A stretch of 64,000 nt of DNA from Catonia carolina (GCA_035578175.1 JAQMRL010000004.1:40195401-40259400), one strand, 5' to 3'; positions 32,200-43,035 are shown, counted from the stretch's first letter. Notes: a model not told the origin generated them from the letters alone. Numbers and translations: made by a program.

Positions 32200-32490
32200 A
32201 CATTTAAGTCCTCAAAGTAATAGAAATTTGGCTTTCAGCCTCCCCCTCCTCCGCTACCAAAACGTTTTCATTCTCTACGACCGGGCTGTCCTTTGTTCAC
32301 CAGTTATGGTGTATTATTTTCGTTCAAATGTTTTTAGTTCTAGTCTTATGTACTTTGTTCCTCAAAATCCTCTTCTCCTCTCTATCTTCGATTTGTTGCA
32401 TCGTTATACCTAACTCTTGTAAATCATCCTGGACCTCTTTAAACCAACCGTTCTTGGTTTTATTTTTCCAAAAGTAGTTGAAGAGCTTCC
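32200..32490 (-). pseudogene. RTE-like LINE ORF, C-terminal relic
   Basis: The minus strand encodes KTKNGWFKEVQDDLQELGI then EDREEKRILRNKVHK, the usual WxKEVxxDLxELGI...R..FR motif late in RTE-like endonuclease-RT proteins. It shares family features with 7509, 35005 and 43850. Confidence 0.6.
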
Positions 32491-33354
32491 AGACTTTTTT
32501 ATTATATTATAAAATTATTTTTTCATTTTTTATGTGACTGATTTCACTGCATATCCATTTTCACCGTCACAAAATTGAAACTCATTTCAATTTCTGAAAA
32601 ATTACATTAATTGACTTAGATGATCATGTTTAAAGAAATTAATTTAATATAATATATAGTACAAATAAATCATATCTAAACAGTTGTTTATTTACCTGTT
32701 AAGAATCTATAATTATTTTATGACATTGTCGTTTTACCATATTTGGTATAAATATAGTTATTAAAAAAACTACAATAGAACTACTACGGTGGTATTAAAG
32801 AAAAAATACACTTGATCCTTGTTTACTATTTAAGTTTTTTTCTATTGTCGTAGCCTATAGACTAAGATAATATGATAAATATAGTTTTCCAGGAAATTAT
32901 ATAATTAAATAATGATTATATTAAATTAAATCTTTTCCGTTTTTTTTTCAAAAACATTCCCAAGCCGATAATTTCGATAAATCAATCTGCTTATTGTTAA
33001 ATTTAAACAAAAAACGTACTTTTTTATCACCAACAATTTTTTGATATGATCCGTAATGCATTCAGCCCCCACGATAAAATATTCAGAGGAAAAAACGACA
33101 TTCTAACCTATATTGAGCTTACTTCCATGATCAATTCAATAGTTTATCCACAAATTTATAAAAAAATTTATTATAGAAACATTTAATGTCTCTTTGTTTT
33201 GTTTTCTCTTTTAATATACGAGTACTTTTAAAATTGAGTCAAAATAAATGCATACGTAAATCCAGTAGGTATAAACTGTCATCGAATATCGGATGTACTA
33301 ATAATAATAATATATTATTATATATAGTATAATAATATAAATATTATTTTATAT
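32491..33354. other. No recognised feature
   Basis: AT-rich sequence without motif-bearing ORFs. Confidence 0.5.
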
Positions 33355-33363
33355 ATATATAAA

Positions 33364-33406
<43 letters not shown>

Positions 33407-33425
33407 ATATATGTTATATAACATA
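33355..33425. repeat. (TA)n microsatellite
   Basis: Near-pure TA repeats interrupted by GTTATA. It abuts (AAC)-tailed copy D. Confidence 0.9.
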
Positions 33426-33429
33426 TATA

Positions 33430-33600
33430 TAGGGTGCAGAGTAGATGCTTTTTGGAGGGCCTGGCATACTGATAAGCATAGGCTACTTTTGTACTCAGTG
33501 AAGAAGGCAGTAGTAAACAACCTTACTCCTCGTTTTTACCTAGTAAAACCTCTAGAGGTTCAAACCAGCCTTTTGGATGTTGACCTAAACAACAACAAAG
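33430..33600 (+). repeat. (AAC)-tailed SINE-like repeat, copy D
   Basis: Plus-strand copy reading GCRVDAFWRAWHTDKHRLLL then PRFYLVKPLEVQTSLLDVDL and ending ACAACAACAAAG. The 5' part is replaced by (TA)n. Confidence 0.8.
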
Positions 33601-33604
33601 ATCA

Positions 33605-34101
33605 CTTATAACTGTTGTTAAACTAATTCACGGTATTTTTTATAATTTTTCCTTTTCTCGGTTAAAAAAATTTGAAATTTAATTTACTTGAAATTTACAG
33701 TTAATGCTTCATCAAAAATATGTCAAATTGGAACGCGGGATAGCTAGTATGATTTACCACCCCAATTTTTTTTCAAAAAGATAAATAATTTAATACTTTA
33801 TTTTATTATTTTTATGTTATTTATTGTGTAATATTACTTGGATACAATTATTTATGTAATATTTCATCTTCTACAAAACAATTGACTCTTATGACATCTT
33901 TATTTTTATGATGAAATTCTTCGTGGGAAATATTAATTATCATAATTATTCGTGTTGGAATAATAGAAGATTATCTGCAATCTATACAATGACCATTACA
34001 AACGTCGTTTGTAATCGCACCGCTGTTAATAATTTCTTTTCTTTTAATAATACCAAATGATTAAATGAGGTGTTAATATCCTTGAATTAAATTTATGTGA
34101 A
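33605..34101. other. No recognised feature
   Basis: AT-rich. Nothing supported. Confidence 0.5.
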
Positions 34102-34109
34102 TAACGAAC

Positions 34110-34445
34110 TTTTTTTTTTATTTTCTTTTTATTCCTAATTTGTGTACGTTGCAATCTGTTCAATTCAGAACAATAAGCAACCCCGTGACCCAATGAGATG
34201 AGGATGATGTGTATGACTTGTAAATGAGATGTAGTCTTGTACAGACCCAGGCCGACCATTCCTGAGAGAGTATGGTTAATTGAACCCTAACCATCAAAGT
34301 ACACCGGTAACCACTGTCTAGTATCCAAATCCGTATAAAAGTAACTACCTTTACTAGGATTTGAACCAGGAACCTTCGTCTCCGAAAATCAGCTGTTAAA
34401 CAGCTGATTTTGGCGACGACTTTACCTCTAGACCAACCCGGTGGG
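34110..34445 (-). mobile_element. SINE1, full-length tRNA-derived SINE with 8-bp target duplication
   Basis: Read on the minus strand from 34445: ACCGGGTTGGTCTAGAGG (A-box-like TGGTCTAGAGG), then a palindrome (arms 34385-34397 and 34399-34411), then GGTTCAAATCC (B box). A roughly 200-bp body follows, then the tail hairpin TTGCTTATTGTTC/GAACAGATTGCAA (34149-34180) and an A-rich end. TAACGAAC flanks both ends (34102-34109 and 34446-34453). The internal pol III promoter boxes and the target duplication make it a clear SINE. It is transcribed by pol III and copied by a partner LINE, probably Jockey-type. Confidence 0.88.
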
Positions 34446-34558
34446 TAACGAACATTAAATAAAGATTTATTAATTTCTATAACAAATCCTCTTTAGGGAT
34501 TTTTTTTTACTTTATTTCATTAAATCAACAACAGTTCATAACCAGTAAATATATTTTA

Positions 34559-34990
34559 CTTTTTCTTGCCTATATTAATATTATAGGAAGGAAAGTTTTG
34601 TTTTCTTGTCGATTTTTATAAATCGAGTTTTCACCGGATCTACACGATTTTAGACCCCCTTAACCCAAAAAACATGTTTTTAGCGATTGGTCAGTGTGTG
34701 TGTGTAGTATGTCTCTGTGTGTGCGTGCGCGCGCATGTAAGTTTTATGTGTGTGAACAAACTATCTCAAGTACGGAACATCGTACGAACTTGAAACTTGA
34801 AACCTAAGTTACATACTACTAAAATCGGTCAACCGGAAGTAGTACCTAGTTTATTCGTGTCATTTTTAACTTTTTTGCATTTTTCTCAAAAACGTTTCTC
34901 ACGTTTTTTTAAAAATCGCCTCATTTACTAAATTGTTTTTGCTCTACAAGATAAGATAGGCGCCATGTCTGCTGAAATTCTTAGGTTGTT
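34559..34990 (-). mobile_element. HINE-like repeat, copy 6 (3' half)
   Basis: Minus orientation: the 3' terminal TACTTTTTCTTGCC hairpin on the left, then the TTCACCGGATCTACACG block, a degenerate TG/CG stretch and AACCGGAAGTAGTA. It ends near the GCGCCATGTCTGCTGAAATT block. Confidence 0.65.
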
Positions 34991-35004
34991 TTCTCGTTAA
35001 AGAA

Positions 35005-35250
35005 TTGTTTAATACTTCTTTTTGCAGCCCCCGTTCTCAGCATTCGCCCACTATAGGATTTTCTCCTTTTCCTGTCCACCCGGTGTTCTGTTTTTGCTCT
35101 TCTTGGAAGCCCTTAAAGTCCGTAATAAGTTGTCTGAATTTCGTTCGAATCATTAAGTTTTCTCGGTTTATTCCGGTTTTATTAATATCCTTTCTGAATT
35201 CTTTAAACCATTTATCCGACATTATCCGACTTTATTACATTATTGTATTA
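35005..35250 (-). pseudogene. RTE-like LINE ORF, C-terminal relic
   Basis: The minus strand encodes DKWFKEFRKDINKTGINREN then FRQLITDFKGFQEEQKQ and KTGW-like NTGWTGKGE, the distal part of an RTE-like protein. No RT domain is left. Confidence 0.55.
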
Positions 35251-35254
35251 AATA

Positions 35255-36296
35255 GAAAACTGAAATAGGTTTTTTTCTATAAAGATATCTCGACTGGAAA
35301 ACACCTTTTCATGGTAATTATTTTTCCATACTATCTATTCATTGTTCTTTAAAAAATTTTATATGATAGACAAATCTGTAATTAAACAAAAAAAAATAGT
35401 AAATTATTAGTTTGTTTCATACTCCGTAATGGAATTTTGTAACTTCCAGGCTACTGCCGGTAATAAAATCTTGGACCTTCAATTTAACTCTCCAATTTAA
35501 TCCGTTAATCCCATTCTGTCGGTCAGACAAAAAATTAAATTTTTTTTCAAAAATTTTAAATTTTTATTTTGTATTACCGAAAATGGTGTTGGGAAATTAT
35601 ATGAATTGGTACTTAAACCAAGTGGTGGTAACCTTTATGTTGTTATTAAGTCAGTTGTAAACACTTTCGTTAGAAAAAAGATAAAGGTCGTTTATTCCAA
35701 TTTATTTAGAAGCCGGTTATTATGGTTTTGTTTGGTGACCTTTATATTTTTTAAAGGTGTTTAAAGGTGAATTAAAATGTTTGACTTTAGTAAACAATTA
35801 AAATTAACTTGAAAAGCTTCAAGTTAATAGAAAATTCTTTTACGGTTATCTAAGTACTTTGTTAAAATTATTATACGTAATATTATATTGTTTTAATCCT
35901 TTAATGTCAATTAATGTACACGTAAAGTATTAAAAAATTACACCTGACATACTGGTTTCAGAGCTGTATAAAAACAGATCTCTTTTCTTTACTTGTGCAA
36001 AGTTTAATGAAAGAGTATATCATTTAAAATAGAAGTAGAAGAGGTAGAAATGTGACACTGGAGAGAGTAGTCTCCTTTAAATTTATGAATTTAATTGTAC
36101 AACCAGAATCAAAAGTGAATGAAATGGTGTCATTTGAAAATGAAAAATAAGTAATTTTCTGTAAAATTTTCATATTAATAAATGTTATACTTTTAAACTT
36201 TGAGAAGATGAGAGTTGTGAACAATTTAACTTCTCATTTTTTTACTTAGCCGAACCTCTTGAAATTCTAAATATCTTTTTGACTTTTGACTAGTAA

Positions 36297-36331
<35 letters not shown>

Positions 36332-37101
36332 TTAAGTGATGTACAGATTAATTTTTAACGTGCCGCAGGATACACAAATTACAGTTTATTATTCTTGTAA
36401 TAATTATTAATTATACAAAAAGAATGTTACTACTTGTCGCTTAATAACACATAACCTAGTTCACGGTTATGATAAAATTATAAAAAAGAAACAAAATTCT
36501 AACGTTTACATAATAATACATTACTTTATTAAAAAATTTATAATTAATTTATAAACAGGTAGTACTGTATGTACACACATTATGAATTTTACATGTTCAT
36601 TAATTATTAATGGTACGATTGAGAGATAACATTAATGTTCAGTACTCAAATAATTACTACTTAACAATATAACAACAAACAAACCCTAAAAATAATTTAA
36701 TGAAATAAAAAATGTTTTAGAAAATTTTAGAATTCACTTAAGTAATTTTTGTATTAATTTTTCCTTGAATCAATTTCTAATTTGTACTCTTTTTCATATT
36801 TCAAGGATAATATTCGTTTAGTTAAACTTTTTGCTATGTTATAATATGTAGACCTACTGCAGATGTAAATATAATTCTAAGAATCATTTGGTTCAGTGTG
36901 TTTTTCAATTTAAATTATTTTATTATTGTAGCCAACAATAAATGTCATTCATTTTAGAAGTGATTATTTATTCATTATTTATTTGTTAGTTGGTCGAATT
37001 GAGGAAAATCATTCGATAAATTGTTTCTTTATCCCATTATAAAATATTTAGTCTGCCCATGACATTTTCTGTGAAGCTTTTCCTCTTTTCATCTTCTACT
37101 C
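35255..37101. other. No recognised gene; (TA)n at 36302-36328
   Basis: AT-rich 1.8 kb. The only feature is a short TA microsatellite. Confidence 0.5.
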
Positions 37102-37480
37102 TGTTGTTGTTTAGGTTATCAGCCGAAATGCTGATTTGAAACCCTAGTGGCTTTACTAAGTAAAACGAGGAGTAAGGTGGTTTACCATTATCGTTCTCAC
37201 TTAAGCATGCCAGCCCTCTGAAAAGCATCTACTTTCCATTCTGCAAATGACACATTCACTTCATACACCACAGGGTTTGGCTGTCAATAAAATTCATTAC
37301 TCTCAAAGGAGATAGCTTTGATTAGTCTCTTTTATATCTCTACCTCTTTTGTTCTTAAATACATCCGTCTATAATTGGCTGACCATGTGATAAGAAACAA
37401 AACTACTTTTGTAGCCCTGGAACTAGCAGATCGAGTGCAAATAATTTTTAATACCCCACCTGCCTGTTATGGGCAAAATA
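37102..37480 (-). repeat. (AAC)-tailed SINE-like repeat, copy E (near full length)
   Basis: Minus-strand copy running from TGTTGTTTAGG through the hairpins and GGCTGACCATGTGATAAGAA to the distal CCACCTGCCTGTTATG end. It defines a unit of about 380-400 bp. The minus strand encodes KPPYSSFYLVKPLGFQI. Confidence 0.8.
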
Positions 37481-37499
37481 TACCTTATTATACTGATAC

Positions 37500-38035
37500 C
37501 TTCTTCTTCTTTTTCTTCTTTAGGTTCCTATCCGTTACGGATGTTGGCCACCATATTAACAATCTGAATCTTCCCCAATGCTGATCAAAACAGTTGTGTT
37601 GTCGTTTTTGAGTACCACATTCTCAGATTTTTCAACCGAAAATAATTATGTCTTCTCCTCACACTACGTTGTCCAGCTATTCTTCCGTGCAATATAGATT
37701 GCAGCAACCCATATATTTTTTATATTTATATTTCATTTTTTATACTTATTGCGCTTTATATGTCCCAAATAATCGAGCTTCCTAATCTTTATCGTATTTA
37801 TGACTTCTTTTGATTTCTGTATGCGTCTCAGTACCTCCTCATTAGAGACACGATCCACCCAGGAGACTCAGCACCCTTCTATAGTGGCACATTTCAAACG
37901 CTTCAAGTCTTTTTACTCATGAAATCATCAAGCGTCTAAGACTCCACACCATTAAACAGAACCAAGGAAACATAGCATCGCAGTAGCCGCATTTTTGTAT
38001 TAACCCTTCTGATAAGGGAGGTAATGCCAGTTTTC
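37500..38035 (-). pseudogene. LINE (RTE/CR1-like) ORF, C-terminal relic with GAA-rich tail
   Basis: The minus strand, across several breaks, encodes RLLRCYVSLVLFNGVESWTL, LEAFEMCHYRRVL, NEEVLRRIQKSKEV, TIKIRKLDYLGHIKRN and a final MVANIRNG. This is the very common LEAFEMW.YRR...YLGHI.R...ANVRNG ending of insect endonuclease-RT elements. A GAAGAAGAAG-rich run (37501-37524) after the stop looks like a simple-repeat 3' tail. The N-terminal two thirds are missing. Confidence 0.7.
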
Positions 38036-39428
38036 CTGGTAGTTACCAGCTTTAAAAGGAATCAGTGGTTTTTTGTAGTTGATTTCACTTCAAAAACTAG
38101 TAAGTAACTGGGATAAAAATATTTTTCATTGCAACCTTTCTAAAAAAAAAATACGAAATGGCGGAAAGATTTAGCAAATTTCAAACTGCAATTATTAGGG
38201 CTAATGTTGATCAAAATTATATTGTAGTTTTATTTACGAAAATGTCTTCTACAAATTATGCAATGTACTATTTTATGATAAACTTAAATTTTAGCACGTT
38301 ACAGCCAAAAATATAAAATAGCCTACAAATTTTTACGCGCGAAAGCGTTTCACCCGCTGTAGCTAGCGAAAATTGCAACCGATTTTCATGTTTTTATAAT
38401 AAAATTAACCGTACGTGTTGTATAAAATTCCTGTAATTTTTTCACAATTTTCTATCGGTAATGGCGTTAGATAAATAAATTTATTTGGGAGCGTGTTTTG
38501 ACATTTGAACATTCAATATACGACAAAAAACACGCCTTATTAATATTCACATTGGTGTTTCAACTAATTTAATCATTCTATTGAATTATTTATACTAATA
38601 AACTAATACAAATACTATAAACTAATACTAATAACTACTAGATACTAATAACTGTAATTCTTATTGTAATAATATACCTTATTTTAACTAATTAGTATAC
38701 CTTAGTATTAATTTGTACAATAAAGTTTTGAATAAAATTGTCGTGTCTAAAAATAAATATTAAAATACAAAACAACTTAAATACTCCGGGTCACTGATTT
38801 TTTAAAAGCTATATTAATCATAAAAAAATGAGTAAAAAATAAATAAAAACAATAAATAATAATTATGTATACTTAATAATAATTAAATTTATTATTTTTA
38901 AATTATAAATAATACATTACAATTCAATTAGCTGAACTATTAGTTTTTATACTCACAAAGAGTTGCAGCAATGCATAATGCACTTAACGTTCAAATAGGC
39001 TACATGCTACCTTTAAAAACGTTTCAAGTGCAAGTGCATTGATTGATAAAATTTATTCATAAGTTGGTTGCATGATTTATTCATTTAAATATGTCTGTTT
39101 ATTTACTTTGATAAAACATATTTTATATTGTCATTGTATTGCATTACTTATTAACAAAATTGCATTTAAATAAGAGTCGTTAATAATCTTCAAAAACTGA
39201 TAAGTGATTGTAGAATGACGAGCCATTGAGGTTGTCAACCGTTAAAATTATTAAAAATATTCTATTGTATTCATGTTTGTTGTGATATTAACCTTGAAAT
39301 CATGCAACAAAAGAAAAAATACATACAGCCGAACTTCTTTTACTCGAATCATCAAGGGATGGAGAAAACATTCAAGTTACAGAAATTTAGAGTTATGGAA
39401 AAATAACTACAAAACAGTTATTAAAAAA
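38036..39428. other. No recognised feature
   Basis: AT-rich 1.4 kb without motifs. Short TAATA-type runs occur near 38590-38660. Confidence 0.5.
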
Positions 39429-40384
39429 TCTGGTGTGAAACACTCACATAACTTTCTCTTGCCAATGCAAATAAATAAAAATAATTCTAACATTAGTAAT
39501 AAAACATTATAAATAAAGAAAAAAGTAACCTCAATAAACAACCTAATTTTAATCATGAGTGAAAGACGCAAAATGAAAATCAACCTCAGTTTTGCTTAAA
39601 AATACGGAAAATCACTCTTTCACACTAAACTAGGTTCTGTAGAGAAAAATGCTTTAAATAAAAGTTGTAGATCTTTTAATTTCCTATAAATTTTATTATA
39701 TACATTTTTGTCGTAAAATGCATACTAAGGCCTAAATCATAAAAAATCTATTTTTCACATGTTTTCGTGAGAAAAAACAGAAAATCGCTAATTACCGCTA
39801 AACTAAGCGTTATACAAAAAAATTGTTGAACTAAAAGTTGTAGGATTTTAAATTATCTACAACTTTATTATATACATTTTTGCGCTAAAATGCATATTAA
39901 AGTCGTAATCTTAAAAAAAGCATTTTTTTACGTGAAATCAGCCTCACCAAGAATTTCAGCAAACATGGCGCCTACCCTATCTTGTAGAGCATAAAAATTT
40001 TGTAAACCAGCGATTTTAAAAAAAGTCGTATGACCAGTTTTTGAGAAAATCGCAGAAAAGTGAAAAATTACACGAATAAACTGCTACTTCCAGTTGACCG
40101 ATTTTGATGAAAATGTTCGTGTCGCGTCCGGTAATGGTATGTAACTTAAGTTTCAAGTTTCAAGTGCGTACAATGTTCCATTCTTGAGATATTCTGTTTA
40201 CACACACACAAACACAGACACACATACACACACACACAGTCACTCAAACAGACGAATCGCTAAAAACATGTTTTTTGGGTTCAGGGGGTCTGAAAACGTG
40301 TAGATCCGGTGAAAAGTCGATTTCGAAAAATCGACATGAAAACAATACTTTCCTTCTATATCTTCATATAGGCAAGAGAAAGTA
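39429..40384 (+). mobile_element. HINE-like repeat, copy 7 (complete)
   Basis: Starts TCTGGTGTGAAACACTCACA, subterminal CTTTCTCTTGCC, and ends GGCAAGAGAAAGTA. The 956-bp unit is collinear with copy 2 and with copy 1 once its insert is removed. The CA stretch is short (40201-40240). Confidence 0.75.
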
Positions 40385-40424
40385 AAAATAACAAAAAACA
40401 GAACATTCCACATAGGCTAATACA

Positions 40425-41250
40425 GTAGTTTGTTGTTCTTTAGGTCAACAACCGAATTTTTTTGTTTTAAAGGCGAAAAACCATAGCGGTTATCATCGCC
40501 TGTTGTTCTACACAAGGGTGTAAAAAGCCCGAGTGCAGAACGCTTTTTTTCATATAATAATTAAAATCTTACTAACTAGTATCACAGGAATGAAAATAAA
40601 AAATTTACATAAAAAGTATATCACTGACAAAAAAGTCTAAAAAGGGCTGTAAAAGGGCCATAAAAATAAAAAACATACATACATAAACTTAAACTTAATA
40701 TCACAGTTAGAATAAATAACACTAATGACATTGACAACTTATGTAATTAAAATCGTATCACAACTAAGAAATTAAAATTTACATAAAAAAATAATATCAC
40801 AGACATAAGGGGTCGCAAAAGGCTGTAAAAGGGCCACGTAATAAAAACACAGACATATAAATATAAACTTATAATAACTAATATAAAACATATACTATAA
40901 AATATAACTAATTCCCTTCCTAACTAATTGTTATAATATGTACCAATTCCCTTCCTCACTGAGTACAAAAGTAGCCTATGCTTATCAGCATGCCAAGCCC
41001 TCCGAAAAGCATCTACTCTACACCCTGCAAACGACACCTTCACTTCATTCACCACAGGGTCTGGTTGTATAATGAAATTCATTACTTTGAGAGGAGATAA
41101 CTGACTTTTGTCTTTTACACCTCTATCTCTTCTGTTCTTAAATACTTTAGTCATATAATTGGCTGACCACGTGATAAGAAACAGAAATATTTTTTTGTAG
41201 CCCTGGAACTAGCAAATAATTTAACACTTTACCTGCCTGTTATGACAGTA
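40425..41250 (-). repeat. (AAC)-tailed SINE-like repeat, copy F, interrupted
   Basis: The tail end (TTTGTTGTTCTTTAGGTCAACAACCGAA, 40425-40450) and the body (40925-41250) are separated by a 475-bp insert. The minus strand of the body encodes the longest version of the shared frame: VMNFIIQPDPVVNEVKVSF, GCRVDAFRRAWHADKHRLLL. About 85 bp of the hairpin region were lost. Confidence 0.75.
40450..40924 (+). repeat. Insert with imperfect tandem units
   Basis: Two units about 185 bp apart share AAATTTACATAAAAA, ATATCAC.GACA, AAGGCTGTAAAAGGGCCA and AAACATA-type words (near 40600-40700 and 40785-40880). A GCGAAAAACCATAGCGGTT block at 40472-40490 precedes them. Family unknown. Confidence 0.55.
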
Positions 41251-41464
41251 GCCTTCAACATGTTAAATATGTAGGCCTACTGCACATGCGTAATTTCGTA
41301 ATACAGTAGTGTACGTTGTACTTAGCTTAGCCATTGGCTACAGTGTAAGTACTGTACGTATTGTTTACAGTATTACAAAATTACGCTATTTTAATTACGC
41401 AGTACATGCTAAATAAGTTACATTGTACCGACCGACTGTAATTCTATAATGTTCTGTGGTCGAT

Positions 41465-41885
41465 CAAAGATTCGTCGATTCAAAGAAATTTATTGTTTTG
41501 GTTTACGCCTGTTAGGTCAATACAAAGGCAACCAGAAGTGTAAGCCTAAATAGAGTGTTTGAGTAGTGTGAGGCAGCGGAACATTATTAATGTAAACGGT
41601 TGGACAGTTTTGGTGTCTAAGAGCAAACGTCATTTGTTGCGATTTATTTTCATTGGTTTAAGAATTGATTTCTAAATTAAAAGTTTGTTGTTAATATTGA
41701 GTCCCGAACGTTTACCAGGTATCCAATAGAACTGTTTAAATTTTGTGTTCAGCTGTTTCTTGTGGTCTGTAAATATGAGTGTTTTCCAACTCAGTCGTTC
41801 GTCAAGGTGTATACCAAGGTATTTAGTGGAGTCCGCTTTAGGTATCAATGTGTTGTTTATGTTGTCGCCGACTGTCCTAACAATA
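41465..41885 (-). pseudogene. Two abutting Jockey ORF2 relics
   Basis: From 41885 down the minus strand encodes NNTLIPKADSTKYLGIHLDE, RLSWKTLIF, KKQLNTKFKQFYWIPGKRSG and NNKLLI-stop-KSILKP. From 41650 down it encodes KINRNK, MTFALRHQNCPTVYINNVPL and LYLG again. Because the YLG region occurs twice, these are two different truncated copies placed end to end. Both contain breaks. Confidence 0.7.
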
Positions 41886-41889
41886 TTAG

Positions 41890-42219
41890 CGTCTGCAGAC
41901 GGTTCCAGTACCTGCCTACCGCGCGGAGCCCTACAGATACGCAGAGCCAACAATGCCTCCTCTCCACTATGAAGTGGACTTGCCTGCGGAGGATTTAAGC
42001 GGCAGCATCGGCCCGCGAGGTGCATTCGCCGGCCAGATTCCAAACTGGGAAGAACAAGAGAGAAGAGCACCAGACCGAAAAAGGAGAGCCCGGCCAAGAC
42101 CGAGCGCACCATCTCTGGTCTACGCTACCCGTGACGGACGCTATATTCCCGCACCGATCAGCCTTCGCCGACCCGGAGAGAACCGGCAGACGGAAATATC
42201 GGCAGACGGCCTACGGTGA
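41890..42219 (+). CDS. Open frame in a GC-rich island, product unknown
   Basis: Open from 41890 to TGA at 42217-42219, with the first ATG at 41953 (88 codons). The conceptual product is rich in Pro, Arg, Tyr and acidic residues (VPAYRAEPYRYAEPTMPPLH, QIPNWEEQERRAPDRKRRAR). I do not recognise it. The base composition is far richer in GC than the neighbours, pointing to a different origin. Three histone-type stem-loops lie 157-237 bp after the stop. It could be the end of an unrecognised transposon ORF or a retroposed host piece, and coding status is not proven. A minus-strand frame across the same DNA runs into Jockey sequence by chance. Confidence 0.35.
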   Translation, partial: RLQTVPVPAYRAEPYRYAEPTMPPLHYEVDLPAEDLSGSIGPRGAFAGQIPNWEEQERRAPDRKRRARPRPSAPSLVYATRDGRYIPAPISLRRPGENRQTEISADGLR

Positions 42220-42375
42220 CCTGACACTGCAGGGCTCTGGGGACCACCACTGTCAAGCTGCAGTGGGGACCCAACTACAGCTGAGGGAAGGCAAGGCGTG
42301 AACCCGGTAGTCGAGCCGTCACTCATCGGGCTCCGCTTCCACCACGCCGGCTCACCGCTTCCGATCACCAACAAC

Positions 42376-42456
42376 GGCCCTTTTCAGGGCCAACCACAAA
42401 ACACACCCGGCTCTTTTCAGGACCACCAACACAATTAAATTGCCCTTTTCAGGGCC
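42376..42456 (+). other. Three tandem histone-type 3' stem-loops
   Basis: SL1 GGCCCTTTTCAGGGCC (42376-42391) is a perfect 6-bp stem with a TTTC loop, the metazoan histone mRNA 3' stem-loop consensus. SL2 GGCTCTTTTCAGGACC (42409-42424) has one mismatch. SL3 TGCCCTTTTCAGGGCC (42441-42456) lacks the lowest pair. They repeat every 32-33 bp. SL2 and SL3 are followed by ACCA, near the histone ACCCA. Read on the other strand they would be GAAA-loop hairpins. Confidence 0.6.
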
Positions 42457-42709
42457 ACCAAACTAACAAGCAAGATTTCGCCAAGTGTCGTCGGTCCCGG
42501 TCGGCGACAATGTAAACTGGTACATGTGTCTTTTCTTAATCTAAATGTTACGTTTGTGCTTCTCGTTTCATTTGTTTTCAAACACCATTATTTATTCTAC
42601 CAGTCTTGTACTTTTGCCACATGTATTGCAGATGCTCAGATGCTGTATCTTCTTAAAAGTTAGTAAAACAAATTTATAAAACGTCAATACGGTTGTTTTA
42701 TTATTAATA

Positions 42710-43035
42710 ACATGTAAATCTCTACTCCATTCTTGTGGACTTACGGCTGTCAACCCTTGGGTTCATCTAAACCTGCCGTTACTAATAAACTACAACGTCT
42801 CCAATGTAAATGCTTGAACATTTATATGTCACCAACATTCCTGGTATGTCGAAGACAAAACGTTACACAATGACATAAAATACCTTAGGTTAACGATGTT
42901 TCCATTTGCTTATTCAGGCGTTTCAGAAATAAAGTTCCTGTAAACGGAAACGATCCTATACGCAACTTCAATTCACGAAACTTCCCCCAAAACACGCGAA
43001 GGCATCTTTCTAGTCGTTTTAGTAGAGATATTGTG
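42710..43035 (+). pseudogene. Jockey ORF2 C-terminal relic
   Basis: Encodes LWTYGCQPLGSSKPAVTNKL, QRLQCKCLNIYMSP and, after a shift, WYVEDKTLHNDIKYLRL, aligning to the IWTYGIQLWG...SPWYVTN region. The end is degraded near GRHLSSRFSRD-like sequence. Confidence 0.7.

Noticed and set aside
41672..42112. 146-codon minus-strand ORF as one protein
   Set aside because: Its C-terminal half is a Jockey relic and its N-terminal half is antisense to the GC-rich island. It is a chance fusion.
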